Source: Micromonospora sp. WMMD980 (GTDB lineage Bacteria; Actinomycetota; Actinomycetes; Mycobacteriales; Micromonosporaceae). From it: 64,000 nucleotides of DNA. The stretch covers positions 1,240,001 through 1,304,000 of the forward strand of contig NZ_JARUBE010000003.1 in assembly GCF_029626035.1 (NCBI RefSeq), in the 5' to 3' direction. The stretch's first letter is position 1, and each line of letters starts with the position of its first letter. The translations under genes and the position numbers were made by a program. The notes under the pieces were generated by a model that was given only the letters and a program-made list of their open reading frames with translations, had not been told where the DNA came from and ran no database searches. This document shows positions 27,501 through 35,919 of this stretch, piece by piece.

Positions 27501-27568
27501 AGTACGGCTACGAGCTGGTGGAGAGGGCCGCGCGGGCGGTGCTCGGTGAGGACCCCGCCTCAGGTTGA
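24563..27568 (+). CDS. AfsR/SARP-family transcriptional regulator
   Basis: 1001 residues. An OmpR-like DNA-binding domain (about 1-95, RLVEEIWGGRPTRTAAGAVN) and the BTAD domain (about 100-255, ALEAYRRVRDVLVDETGIEP) are followed by an NB-ARC ATPase. Its P-loop is VTGLAGVGKTALAV (about 295-308), with ILVVLDNAGEP and CMVLVTSREQL downstream. Tetratricopeptide repeats fill about 680-960. These proteins activate secondary-metabolite genes by binding direct repeats. No biosynthetic cluster is directly adjacent, so the target may lie elsewhere. Start ATG 24563 with GAGGCG close upstream. Confidence 0.92.
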   Translation: MGLVVRIRALGPVRIWDGAQWAPVTAPHHRIVLAVLLAEAGRPVSRDRLVEEIWGGRPTRTAAGAVNGYVMRLRRLLRAGAAGDVVSRAAGYELVAAEDTIDTQVFERMVRAGKREVAEGRVADAVRQLSGGLALWRGPALADVPETLTVSAEAARMEQLRLAAYEERFAAQLELGQHTEIVEELAALAAAHPTRERLCQHLMVSLYRCGRRAEALEAYRRVRDVLVDETGIEPGPELRELERAVLTDDRSLAAPAVRPVTPAQLPAVATHFAGRREPLAALDAVADQQPAPPVVVTGLAGVGKTALAVRWGHAARERFPDGQLYVDLRGSSPRPPVTPMAALVGFLQALGVPVDQIPDQPDEAVGLYRSVTALRRILVVLDNAGEPDQVRPLLPGGAGCMVLVTSREQLRGLTAREGAVRLRLDVLSRDEADDLLGMLLPGAGGRDTAELARLCGYLPLAMRIAAANLRAELIPIGRYNQRLAAGDRLAVLGVPGDTGTATVAAFDLSYEAQPPAARRLFRLLGVAPGDVVTPPAAAALAGVPVAEVEPLLDALARAHLLEQAEPGHYRWHDLVRLYARRRGAAEDTDREAALDRLYDHYLSTMDLAAGLLYPSVVRLPLPAGVSARHRVGFPTGAEALSWVETERDNMIAAVLAAGPEHRTAAWRLTDHLRWHLDFTSPSAAWLPITEAALAYARADDDPLGQAAAHLSRATVLLATSRYAEALDDFRRALAFARRGGWAEGEGSALNNLAHVSFETGRLDLAARHSLEALEIDTRIGRFAGRLARLANLGNIRLQQGRLAEAVTYCEQVIELESQVDEWHGQGTAHGCLGEAHLLLGRYDEASVQLTRALATHRRTRARSCEADTLRLLAAVHGATGDLDRARRDAAEALRIAREVGDRWVEAHALLARADLDLRAGESGPAIEHLRQVLALARGDGARHAEAQALIGLARAHRLRGPTGADEARAYASQALTMSREYGYELVERAARAVLGEDPASG

Positions 27569-27597
27569 GGTCCCGGCACCCGCACCTGCCCCGAGCG

Positions 27598-27864
27598 TCA
27601 CACCCGGGCGTGGGCGAGGTCGCCGCCGGCGGTGGCCGGAACGGTCCGGGGCCAGGTCCAGGCGGCGCGCAGGATGACGGCCAGGATCAGCAGCTCGAGT
27701 TCGATGGACAGGCCGTAGAAGGAGGCGTAGGCCCAGGACTCGCCGTCCGCGTTGTAGACCGAGACGGGGATGTAGAGCGTTGCCACGACGAGGTTGCTAG
27801 TCTGCGCGTCGCCGCCGGAGTCGCGCCACGGGGCGTCCCGGGCGAGGGAGGAGTTGGCGTGCAC
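27598..27864 (-). pseudogene. Likely 5'-truncated membrane protein remnant
   Basis: The frame encodes two hydrophobic helices (NLVVATLYIPVSVYNADGES, then SFYGLSIELELLILAVILRA) and a polar tail. That looks like the C-terminal end of a larger membrane protein. The only available start (GTG 27864) overlaps the start region of the divergent lipoprotein gene, and the first 25 residues do not look like protein. A relic is more likely than a functional small gene. Not assigned to a family. Confidence 0.4.
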
Positions 27865-29340
27865 CCGATCTCTCGACCGCGTCGCTGGCTGGCCGCCGCG
27901 GTCGGCCTGGTGCTCCTGTCGTCCGGCTGCGGCGGGGGCGGTCCGCGCCGCGCCGACGCCCCCGCCGCCGGATCCACGTCGATCGGTCCCGACGGCCCCG
28001 CCGCGACGGCCGCCGCGCCCACGCCGAGCGGACGCGCCGGGCTGGGCGCCGCCGCGGTGACCTGCCCGCAGCCCGCCGGGCCGCCCGGGTCTCCGAGCCG
28101 GCTCGGTCCGACTGCCGGTTCCTACCTGGGTCGCGCAGGCGACGCGGCGACCGCGGTGGACGTGACCCCGGCGTGCCAGATCGTGCTCGGCGGCCGGTTC
28201 ACCGCCGTGCCGGGTGGACCGACGACGACGATCGGCGCGGGTGGCGCCGGGACGCTGCTGCTCCTCGACGGCGCCGGCCGTCGACTGGTGCGCACCGTCC
28301 GGCTGGCCGGCGCGGTCGAGGACCTTGAGGTGCGGCACGGCGGCGGTGAGATCGCCGTGGCGACCGACCGCGGGGTCGTGCTGCTCGACGCCGCCGCCCG
28401 GCGCGCCCGGTGGCAGCGCGGCACCGCCGCGGGCCGGGTCGCGATCGGGTCCGCCGGCACGGTCGCGGCGCTGCGCGGCTCCGCCGTCACAGTGTACGAC
28501 CTGGGCGGTGCGACGCTGTCGCGGATCTCGTTGAGCGGCCGGACGGTCAGCGACGTGGCGGTGGACGACCGCAGCGGGTCGATCGTCGTCAGCGGGTTCC
28601 GGCAGGCCGGTGGTGCCCGGTGCACACCGGTGCAGATCGCCTTCGTGCACGCCTACGACAGGCGGGGCACGCTGCGCTGGCGGGCCTACGACCATCCGGT
28701 GCAGGCGTTGGGTGACCTGTGCGCGGACAGTCGGGCCGACCGGGTGGCGATGGGCCGTGACGGGCGGCTGTACCTGGCGGGGGAGACCGCCGGCGGGAAC
28801 ACGATCTTCTCGCGCTCGGCCGCCGACCCGGGGCGGCCCGCCCCGAACGTGGTCACCGACGACTTCAGCCGGGCGAGCAACACCGGGGACGCGCACTACA
28901 CCTACCTCGCGCGCTTCGACCCGGCCTCGGGGCGTCAGCTCGCCGGGCAGGTGGTGATCAGCCGCATCGACAGCAAGGGCGACCGGGGCAACACCATCAG
29001 GCCGCTCGCGGTCACCGCCGACGAGTCCGGGCGGATCTACGCCGGGGGCGTGTCGGCGTACCAGATCGCCGGTCGGTCGCGGGTGACGCTCGGTGGGCGG
29101 CGGCTGGCGCCGTACGCCGGTGGTGACGCCTGGGTGCTGGTGCTCTCGGCCGACCTGCGACGGCGGCTGACCTGGGTGGTGTTCACCGACGGCGGTGCCG
29201 GCGTGGTGCGGGGGGTGGCGGTCTCCGGTGGGGTGGCGGCGGCCGCCGCGCAGGTGGACGAGGCCGGCTTCTGGCGCGGGCCGGGCCCGTCCTTCGGCAC
29301 CGGCGGCGGTTACCTGGCCGCCTGGCCCGGGCTGCGCTGA
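27859..29340 (+). CDS. Secreted lipoprotein with beta-propeller-like repeats
   Basis: 493 residues from GTG 27859, with GAGGGAGGAG upstream. A lipoprotein signal ends in LVLLSSGCG, whose Cys at about 25 is the lipidation site. A low-complexity Ala/Gly/Pro linker follows. The body has repeated short strands (VLLLDAAARRARW, VTVYDLGGATLSRISL, HAYDRRGTLRWRAYD) of the kind seen in PQQ/WD-like propellers. Function unknown; likely an extracytoplasmic binding or sensor protein. Confidence 0.75.
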   Translation: MHPISRPRRWLAAAVGLVLLSSGCGGGGPRRADAPAAGSTSIGPDGPAATAAAPTPSGRAGLGAAAVTCPQPAGPPGSPSRLGPTAGSYLGRAGDAATAVDVTPACQIVLGGRFTAVPGGPTTTIGAGGAGTLLLLDGAGRRLVRTVRLAGAVEDLEVRHGGGEIAVATDRGVVLLDAAARRARWQRGTAAGRVAIGSAGTVAALRGSAVTVYDLGGATLSRISLSGRTVSDVAVDDRSGSIVVSGFRQAGGARCTPVQIAFVHAYDRRGTLRWRAYDHPVQALGDLCADSRADRVAMGRDGRLYLAGETAGGNTIFSRSAADPGRPAPNVVTDDFSRASNTGDAHYTYLARFDPASGRQLAGQVVISRIDSKGDRGNTIRPLAVTADESGRIYAGGVSAYQIAGRSRVTLGGRRLAPYAGGDAWVLVLSADLRRRLTWVVFTDGGAGVVRGVAVSGGVAAAAAQVDEAGFWRGPGPSFGTGGGYLAAWPGLR

Positions 29341-29362
29341 CTGCGAGGAGCCGCAGGACGGG

Positions 29363-29396
29363 CGGCAGGGCGCGCCGGACCCGGCGCGCCCTGCCG
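29363..29396. terminator. Bidirectional terminator
   Basis: A 16-bp perfect stem (CGGCAGGGCGCGCCGG and complement) with only 2 nt between arms, so a few pairs will open as loop. It lies between the convergent lipoprotein and glycosidase stops. Confidence 0.8.
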
Positions 29397-29403
29397 TCGT
29401 CGG

Positions 29404-31824
29404 TCAGGCCAGGTCGGCCCAGCGGGCGTACATGCGTAGGTCCCGGGTGGTGCGCCGGGTCAGCTCGGGGTGCACCGCGTCGCCCCAGCCGGCCGCCGAG
29501 GCGGCCGCCTTCGCCAGCTGCTCGGCGGCCGCGTCGACCACCGGGGCGGGCATCCCGTCGGCCAGCAGCCGTTCGGCCACGGCCAGCCGGGCCCGTACCG
29601 CGGCGGTGGTCGCCGCCGGGGCACAGGCGGTGGCCCGCTTCAACGTCGTCCGCAGGGCCGCGACGCCGGCCCGCGCGGCGCCGCGGTAGTCGGCGTGCGG
29701 CACCACCGAGCGGGTCCGGAACGTCCCCTCGCGCAGCGCCTCCTGCTGGCGGGCGTTGAGCTGGTTGTACGCGAACAGCGCCGCGCCGTCGGAGTCGGCG
29801 TCGTTCACCGCCTGCACTTGGTCCAGCATCAGGTCCGGTGAGGTGCCCCGCAGCGGCCCGTAGGTAGCGGTGTAGAGCGGCACGTCACCGACCCGCTCGC
29901 GCATCACGGCGGTGTCGTGGCCGACGGAGTCGGCCGAGGTGCCGAACGACATCCCGGTGAGAAAGTCGAGTGTGCCGGCGTCGACCCAGGCGCCCCAGTT
30001 CTGGAACTTCTTGGCCAGGCCGTCGGTCGGGTCGGCGAAGACGGCGGCGGAGAGCTGCCGGTCGGCGGCGACCCGTCGCTGCATCGTGCGGACCTGGTCG
30101 ACGAAGGTGGTGATCTGCTTCTCCCGCCAGGCGTTCCAGGTGGGCCACTGCGGCGAGTCGGGCGTCAGGGTGTACGGGTCGACGCCGTGCTCCGCGGCGA
30201 ACGTGGTGCGGCTGTACGCGGAGTAGGAGAAGTCCGCGCCGTAGGGCAGCGAGACCGGGTAACGGATGTAGTCCAGGTGCAACCCGTCGACGGCGTAGCC
30301 GCGCAGGATCTCCTCGAAGATGGCCAGCACGTGGGTGCGTACCGCGGGCACGGCCGCGTCCATCCAGTAGTAGCCCGGCTCCATGCGGGACGGCTGGGGC
30401 CCGGCCTTGCCGACGTCCTCGCGTTCCACCGCCGCCTATTCGGGGTGGGCCGTCAGCACCGGACCGCCGCCGCTCTCCACCCCGACGAAGAAGGTGTGGG
30501 TCCAGGCGTGCAGCTCGACGCCCCGGGCGTGCGCCTCGTCGATCCAGACCCTGAGCGGGTCGAAGCCGCGCATCTCGGGCCGCTGTGCCGGCATGCCGGC
30601 CCGCTCGGCCACCGCGCTCGGGTAGATCGTGTAGCCACCCCAGACCGTCTCCAGGAACACCATGTTGAAGCCGGCGGCGGAGATCCGGTCCAGCGAGGCG
30701 CGGATCTGCTCCGGGCTGGTCTCGATGGGTCGGACCCACAGGCCACGGCCCTCGACCGGCCGGGACTCCCGGCTGCGGTAGCCGGCCACGTCGGCGCGGC
30801 GGGTGGCGTCGCGGGCCAGCTCCGCGGACCGCTCCGGCTCGCCGTCGGCCGCGGCCCGGGCCCGGGCCAGCAGCTCGGTGGCCTCGGCGAGGGCGGTGTC
30901 CACGGCGGCCGGGTCGATGTCGAGGCAGCTGGCCACCGCGGCGGTCTTCCCGGCGCGGGCGGCGGTCACCGCCCGCTCGGCGCCGAGCAGGTAGCTCTGC
31001 GCGTCGACGTCCACCGTGACGGTGGCGCCGCTGACGGTGACCTTCGCGCCGAGCGGCGCGTTGCCCTCCAGCCAGGAGCCTCGTGAGCCGTGCCCGGAGA
31101 GCACGAACCCACCGGCCGGGATCGCGCTGTCGCCGCCCTGCCGGGAGACGACCCGCCCGTCGCGGACGGCGACCTCGAACCCGTAGTCGTTGGTGCCGGT
31201 GCGGTCCCGGCCGGTTGCCGGCGTGTAGGCGATGAGCTGCTCGGCGCCCCGGCATCCGGGGAAGCATTCGCCCTTGGCCGGGTCCACCCCGGCGGGGTTG
31301 GTGGCGGCGGTCGGGTCGGTGGCGTCGAGGGTGGCGGCGGCACGCCGGATCAGCAGGTTGCGCAGGTGTACCCGGTCGCCGGCGTGCAGGTGGTCGCGCA
31401 GCCAGCGGCGGTCGTCGGCGCCGCCGGTCTCGGGCGGGGAGGCGGAGAGCACCACCCCGTCGGCCGGGATGGCGTTGTTGCGGGGCTTCGGGCAGGAGTC
31501 GAGGACGGTGCAGACGCTCAGCACCTCGAACGCGCCGCCGCCGGCGGCGCGCAGCACCGCCTCGCCGCCGAACGCGTTGGTCTTGGTCTCGGCGCCGGAG
31601 TCGGGGGTGTAGAGGGCGAGGACGCCGGCCGCCCGCGAGGACGGGTCGATGGCGTCGATGGTGGCGGTGTCGCCGCCGGCGGCGACGACGGTGGGCAGGC
31701 CCGGATCGGCGGTGGGCGCGGTCCGCGCCACGGCCGGCGCGGCCAGCATGCCGAGCAGGACCGTGCCGGTCGCCGCGCAGACGGCCACGCGTCGCGGGGG
31801 TGTGGGGGATGGCATACGGCCCAT
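29404..31824 (-). pseudogene. GHL10-like glycoside hydrolase, interrupted by an in-frame amber codon
   Basis: One frame of about 806 codons is broken only by TAG at 30436-30438. Before the stop are a signal peptide (about 5-35), an LTD-like N-terminal half and the start of a barrel (GLWVRPIETSPEQIR, GFNMVFLETVWGGYTIYPS, LHAWTHTFFVG). After it the barrel continues (EPGYYWMDAAVPAVRTHV, GLHLDYIRYP, GMSFGTSADS). The family usually has Trp after the HPE/HPD motif that ends just before the stop, so TGG to TAG is likely. ATG 31824 or 31815 are both possible starts, without a clear RBS. The gene is divergent from the sugar-uptake operon and shares its control region, so it probably supplied that pathway's substrate. 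Confidence 0.8.
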
Positions 31825-31833
31825 CGTTGGGGG

Positions 31834-31849
31834 ACTGGTACGGACAAGT
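31834..31849. promoter_or_regulatory. DasR-like (GntR/HutC) operator, site 1
   Basis: ACTGGTACGGACAAGT closely resembles the GntR/HutC-type dre consensus ACTGGTCTAGACCACT. It lies just upstream of the GHL10-like gene start, with the second site 93 bp away. Likely bound by the GntR regulator of the facing operon. Confidence 0.6.
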
Positions 31850-31905
31850 CAAGACCTCCCTTCGATGCCCGGAACGGATATCAAGTGTAAAACCGGAGCT
31901 GAGGC

Positions 31906-31934
31906 TTGACCCGGCGGTGATCGTGGTCCAAGCT
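31906..31934 (+). promoter_or_regulatory. Predicted promoter of the sugar-uptake operon
   Basis: TTGACC (31906-31911), a 17-nt spacer and CAAGCT (31929-31934) fit a vegetative actinomycete promoter. The predicted start point near 31941 abuts operator site 2, so repression by blocking initiation is plausible. Confidence 0.5.
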
Positions 31935-31941
31935 CAGGCGC

Positions 31942-31957
31942 ACTGGTCCGTACCACT
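31942..31957. promoter_or_regulatory. DasR-like (GntR/HutC) operator, site 2
   Basis: ACTGGTCCGTACCACT differs from the dre consensus ACTGGTCTAGACCACT at only three central positions. It sits 25 nt before the binding-protein start, immediately after the predicted -10 box. Confidence 0.7.
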
Positions 31958-31981
31958 TCCCCCCTTCCTGGAGGACCCCTC

Positions 31982-33292
31982 ATGAGGCGTACCCGCGCCT
32001 TCGCGGCGGCCGCGCTGGCCGCCGCGCTCTTCCTCAGCGGCTGCGGCCTGTCCAGCGGCGACGACGCCGGCTCGGCCGGCTCCGACGACAAGATCAGCGG
32101 CGAGGTGAAGGGCGAGATCACCTTCGCCACCCTCGCGCTCAAGCCCACCTTCGACGACTACATCAACGGCCTGATCGCCGACTTCCAGAAGCAGCACCCC
32201 GGCACCACCGTCAACTGGGTCGACCTGCCGTTCCAGGGCGCGCAGGAGAAGATCACCAACGACGCGCAGGCCGGCACGCTGCCCGACGTGGTCAACCTGA
32301 ACCCCAACTTCGCCCAGAAGCTGGAGAAGCAGGGCGTCTTCGTGGACATGGAGACCAACGCCGGCGACGTGAAGGACACCTTCGTGCCCGGCGCGTGGGA
32401 CGCCTTCAAGGTCCCCGGCCAGGCCGGCTCGTACGGCCTGCCGTGGTACCTCACCAGCGAGGTCACCATGTACAACAAGGACCTCTTCGCCCAGGCCGGG
32501 ATGGCCGACGCCGCCCCGCCGAAGACCATCGACGAGCTGCTCACCCAGGCCGAGAAGCTCTCCGCCGCCGGCAAGGGCCGCTTCTACGGCTGGCACCCGG
32601 CGCTGGAGAACAGCTTCGTGCCCAACCTGGCGAAGCTCGGCGTGCCGCTGCTCAACGACGACGCCACCAAGTGGACGTTCAACACCCCCGAGGCCGTGCA
32701 GTACGTGACCCGGGTCCGCGACCTCTACACCAGCAAGGCCATCGCGCCGGACTGGCTGACCCAGGACCACGCCAAGGAGACCGAGGCGTACTCCGCCGGG
32801 CGGGTCGCGCTGTTCCCCTCCGGGCCCAACTTCCTGAAGGTGGTCCGGCAGAACGCCCCCGCCGTCGCCAAGGCCACCGCGGTCGCCCCCCAGATCGCCA
32901 GCGCCGACGGCACCACGAACATGTCGGTGATGGGCCTGCTCGTGCCGACGAAAAGCAAGAACCCGGCGACCGCGCTGGAGTTCGCGAAGTTCGTCAGCAA
33001 CGCGCGGAACCAGCTCGCCTTCGCCAAGATCGTGACGATCCTGCCGTCCACCGCGGACTCGCTGAAGGATCCGTACTTCACCCAGGTGGATCCGGCCGAC
33101 CCGACCTCGCCGGCCCGCAAGATCTCCGCCGAGCAGATCGCCAAGGCCGAGAACCTGACCCCGGTGCAGTGGGACGACCGCACCAAGGCGGCGGTGATCG
33201 GGAAGATCCAGCTCGCGGTCAAGGGTGACCTCGACCCGAAGGCCGCCCTGGACCAGGCCGTGGACGAGGCCAACAAGCTGCTCGCCCGCTGA
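31982..33292 (+). CDS. ABC transporter sugar-binding lipoprotein
   Basis: 436 residues. The signal peptide ends in the lipobox LFLSGC with Cys21. The mature part is a type 1 extracellular solute-binding protein (FQKQHPGTTVNWVDLPFQGA, LPDVVNLNPNFAQKL, YGLPWYLTSEVTMYNKDLF). It captures an oligosaccharide outside the membrane for the two permeases encoded next. TGGAGGA precedes ATG 31982. A hairpin separates it from the permease genes, which would raise its mRNA level over theirs. No ATPase gene is present in the operon, so a shared MsiK-type ATPase is expected to power uptake, as known for many actinomycete sugar transporters. Confidence 0.92.
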   Translation: MRRTRAFAAAALAAALFLSGCGLSSGDDAGSAGSDDKISGEVKGEITFATLALKPTFDDYINGLIADFQKQHPGTTVNWVDLPFQGAQEKITNDAQAGTLPDVVNLNPNFAQKLEKQGVFVDMETNAGDVKDTFVPGAWDAFKVPGQAGSYGLPWYLTSEVTMYNKDLFAQAGMADAAPPKTIDELLTQAEKLSAAGKGRFYGWHPALENSFVPNLAKLGVPLLNDDATKWTFNTPEAVQYVTRVRDLYTSKAIAPDWLTQDHAKETEAYSAGRVALFPSGPNFLKVVRQNAPAVAKATAVAPQIASADGTTNMSVMGLLVPTKSKNPATALEFAKFVSNARNQLAFAKIVTILPSTADSLKDPYFTQVDPADPTSPARKISAEQIAKAENLTPVQWDDRTKAAVIGKIQLAVKGDLDPKAALDQAVDEANKLLAR

Positions 33293-33301
33293 CCGACGCC
33301 C

Positions 33302-33331
33302 GGCGCCGCCCGGCCTGTGCCGGGCGGCGCC
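33302..33331 (+). terminator. Intercistronic hairpin after the binding-protein gene
   Basis: GGCGCCGCCCGGC and its complement form a 13-bp stem with a CTGT loop, between the stop at 33292 and the permease start at 33363. In sugar ABC operons such hairpins act as partial terminators or mRNA stabilisers that give excess binding protein. Confidence 0.7.
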
Positions 33332-33362
33332 ACCACCCCTCCCACGACAGGAGTTCACCGAC

Positions 33363-34247
33363 GTGATCGGCCGTCGCTGGTACGTGCCCTGGCTCTTCCT
33401 CGCCCCGGCGCTGCTCGTCACCGCGCTGATGACCTGGGGACCGCTCGCCAACACCGGCGTGCTGGCGTTCACCGACGCGCGGGCGCTCGGCGGCGGGCAG
33501 TTCACCGGGCTGGACAACTTCGCCCGCCTCGCCGACGACAGCGAGTTCTTCCGGGCGTTGGGCAACACCGTCCTCTACCTGGTCGTCGTCGTGCCGTGCC
33601 TGGTGGTGCTCCCCCTGTTGCTGGCCCAGCTGGTGCACGCCAGGCTGCCCGGCATCGGGGCGTTCCGGGCGGTGTTCTACACGCCGGTCATCGCCTCGAT
33701 GGTCGTGGTCGGGCTGATCTGGAGCTGGCTGCTCTCCTCCGACGGCCTGGTCAACGCCGTGCTGGTCAAGCTGCGGGTGGTCGCCGAGCCGCTGCCCTTC
33801 CTCACCGACGCCACCCTGCTGCTGCTCTCCTGCATGCTGGTGACCGTCTGGAAGGGCCTCGGCTACTACATGGTCATCTACCTGGCGGCCCTGTCCAACG
33901 TGCCGAACGAGCTCTACGAGGCCGCCCGCGTCGACGGCGCCGGCGCGGTCCGCCGGTTCCGGTCGGTCACCGTGCCCACCGTCCGCCCCACCATGCTGCT
34001 GGTCGGGACGCTGGCCGCGATCTCCGCGACGAAGGTGTTCGCCGAGATCTACGTGATGTCCTCCGGCACCGCCGGACCCGGCGGCCGGGCCAAGTCGATC
34101 GTCTACTACATCCGCGAGGTCGGCCTCGGCGTCGACGGCGAGATCGGGTACGCCTCGGCGATGAGCCTGACGCTCTTCGTCGGCACCCTCGGCCTCTCCG
34201 TCCTGGCGCTCGTGCTGCGCCGCCGTAGCGAGAGGAACGAGGCATGA
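33363..34247 (+). CDS. ABC sugar permease, MalF-type
   Basis: 294 residues from GTG 33363, with ACAGGAG 10 nt upstream. Six transmembrane helices are visible, and the EAA loop that contacts the ATPase reads ELYEAARVDGAGAVRRFRSV. It is one of two inner-membrane subunits that move the captured sugar. Its last codons overlap the next gene by 4 nt (ATGA). Confidence 0.92.
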   Translation: MIGRRWYVPWLFLAPALLVTALMTWGPLANTGVLAFTDARALGGGQFTGLDNFARLADDSEFFRALGNTVLYLVVVVPCLVVLPLLLAQLVHARLPGIGAFRAVFYTPVIASMVVVGLIWSWLLSSDGLVNAVLVKLRVVAEPLPFLTDATLLLLSCMLVTVWKGLGYYMVIYLAALSNVPNELYEAARVDGAGAVRRFRSVTVPTVRPTMLLVGTLAAISATKVFAEIYVMSSGTAGPGGRAKSIVYYIREVGLGVDGEIGYASAMSLTLFVGTLGLSVLALVLRRRSERNEA

Positions 34248-34321
34248 GCGAGCGCACCGAGCGGAGCGAGGGCCGCGTGCGCATGCCCGGTCGGAACGGC
34301 ATGAGCGAGCGCACCGAGCGG
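34241..34321. repeat. Direct repeat of 24 bp at the second permease start
   Basis: The 24-nt sequence covering 34241-34264 recurs exactly at 34298-34321, 57 bp later. Each copy contains an ATG and encodes MSERTER. Similar SER-rich gene starts are scattered in Micromonosporaceae genomes, so this is probably a copy of a dispersed repeat family that entered the start of the coding region. Confidence 0.6.
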
Positions 34322-35197
34322 CTGGCCACGACGGGCTCACCGGCGCGCCGTCCCGCGCGTCGGCACGCCGGCGTCGGCCGGTTAGCCGGGCCGGCCCTGC
34401 GCTACCTGCTGCTGCTGGCGATGACGGTGCTGCTGGTCGGCCCGTTCCTCTGGCAGCTGTCCACCGCGCTCAAGGGCACCGGTGAGCCGATCTACGGGCC
34501 GAACACCACGCTGCTGCCGGCCGAACCGACACTCGGCAACTTCGGCAAGGTCGCCGACGTCATCCCGGTCTGGCGCTACATCGGCAACTCGGCGATCGTC
34601 GCGGTCGCCAGCGTGCTCACCAACTGCCTGCTCGGCGCCATGGCCGGGTACGCGCTGGCGCGGATGCGCTTCCGGGGCCGGGGCGCCGTCTTCGCCGCCG
34701 TGCTCGCCTCGCTCGTCGTGCCGTTCGAGGTGATCATGGTGAACGTCTTCCTCACCGTGCGCAGCCTCGGCCTGGTCGACACCCTGCTCGGCGTGCTGCT
34801 GCCCGGCGCGGTCTCCGGACTGTCCATCCTGGTCATGCGGACCGCCTTCCTGGCCCTGCCGAAGGAGACCGAGGAGGCCGCGGCCATCGACGGCGCGGGG
34901 GAGTGGGCCCGGTTCTGGCGCGTCGCGCTGCCCAGCGTGCGCGGCTCTCTCGCGGTGGTCGGCGTGTTCAGCTTCCTCTTCGCCTGGGACGACTTCCTCT
35001 GGCCGCTGATCGTGCTGAAGAACCCGGACAACTTCACCCTCACCGTCGGGCTCCAGTACCTCTCCGGCACGTTCACCAACGACCAACGCGTGGTCGCCGC
35101 TGGCACGATGATCGCAGTCATTCCGTTGCTCGCCGTCTTCTTCGCCCTGCAGCGGATGTTCTTCCGCGGCATCGGAGAGGGAGGGGTGAAGGGGTGA
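34244..35197 (+). CDS. ABC sugar permease, MalG-type
   Basis: 317 residues. After an unusual hydrophilic head of about 40 residues with two MSERTER copies, six transmembrane helices follow, with the EAA loop KETEEAAAIDGAGEWARFWR. It pairs with the preceding permease. ATG 34244 overlaps the previous stop (ATGA) and has GAGAGGA upstream. The repeated ATG at 34301 would remove most of the odd head but has a weaker RBS. The stop overlaps the GntR gene start by 4 nt. Confidence 0.92.
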   Translation: MSERTERSEGRVRMPGRNGMSERTERLATTGSPARRPARRHAGVGRLAGPALRYLLLLAMTVLLVGPFLWQLSTALKGTGEPIYGPNTTLLPAEPTLGNFGKVADVIPVWRYIGNSAIVAVASVLTNCLLGAMAGYALARMRFRGRGAVFAAVLASLVVPFEVIMVNVFLTVRSLGLVDTLLGVLLPGAVSGLSILVMRTAFLALPKETEEAAAIDGAGEWARFWRVALPSVRGSLAVVGVFSFLFAWDDFLWPLIVLKNPDNFTLTVGLQYLSGTFTNDQRVVAAGTMIAVIPLLAVFFALQRMFFRGIGEGGVKG

Positions 35198-35919
35198 CCG
35201 CCACCAGTCGGACCGCCTTCAAGCACGAGGCGCTGTACACCGCGCTGCGTACCGAGATCGGCTCGTCGCTGCGACCGCACGACCCGTTGCCCAGCGAACG
35301 GGAGCTCGTCACCCGGTTCGGGGTCAGCCGGGCCACCGTCCGGCAGGCCGTCGGCCGCCTCGAGGAGGAGGGCCTGGTCTACCGCGCCCAGGGCGCGGGC
35401 ACGTTCGTGGCCGACCCGGCCACCATCTCCAAGTCGCTCGCGCTCACCTCGTTCAGCGAGGACATGCGCAGCCGCCGGCTCAGTCCGGACTCGCGGCTGC
35501 TCGACCTCACCGTCGTCCCGGCCGGTGTGGCGGTGGCCCGCGAGTTGTCGCTGTCCCCCGGCGCCGAGGTCGCCCACGTACGCCGGCTCCGGCTCGCCGA
35601 CGGACTGCCGATGTGCATCGAGGAGGTGTGGCTGCCCACCGAACGGGTCGGCGACCTCGACGCCGGCCTGGTCGGCGGCTCCCTCTACGACGTGCTCGCC
35701 GAGCGCGGCGTCCGGCCGGACCACGCCGATCAGGTGATCTCCGCGACCGTGGTCGACGCCGACCAGGCCGCGCTGCTCGGCGTGGCGCCCTACTCGCCCG
35801 CGCTGCGGGTGGACCGGACCACCTTCGACGACGCCGGCGTCGCGGTCGAGCGCGCCGAGAGCATCTACCGCGCCGACCGCTACGACTTCCGCATCACCGT
35901 GACCCGAAGGACGCCGTGA
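35194..35919 (+). CDS. GntR/HutC-family regulator with UTRA domain
   Basis: 241 residues. The N-terminal winged helix (PLPSERELVTRFGVSRATVR, then AQGAGTFVADPA) is followed by a UTRA effector domain from about 95 (AEVAHVRRLRLADGLPMCIE to the end YDFRITVTRR). UTRA proteins of this group respond to phosphosugars, for example GlcNAc-6-phosphate in DasR. It is encoded inside the operon it probably represses through the two sites at 31834 and 31942. GTG 35194 overlaps the permease stop by 4 nt. Confidence 0.9.
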   Translation: MTATSRTAFKHEALYTALRTEIGSSLRPHDPLPSERELVTRFGVSRATVRQAVGRLEEEGLVYRAQGAGTFVADPATISKSLALTSFSEDMRSRRLSPDSRLLDLTVVPAGVAVARELSLSPGAEVAHVRRLRLADGLPMCIEEVWLPTERVGDLDAGLVGGSLYDVLAERGVRPDHADQVISATVVDADQAALLGVAPYSPALRVDRTTFDDAGVAVERAESIYRADRYDFRITVTRRTP

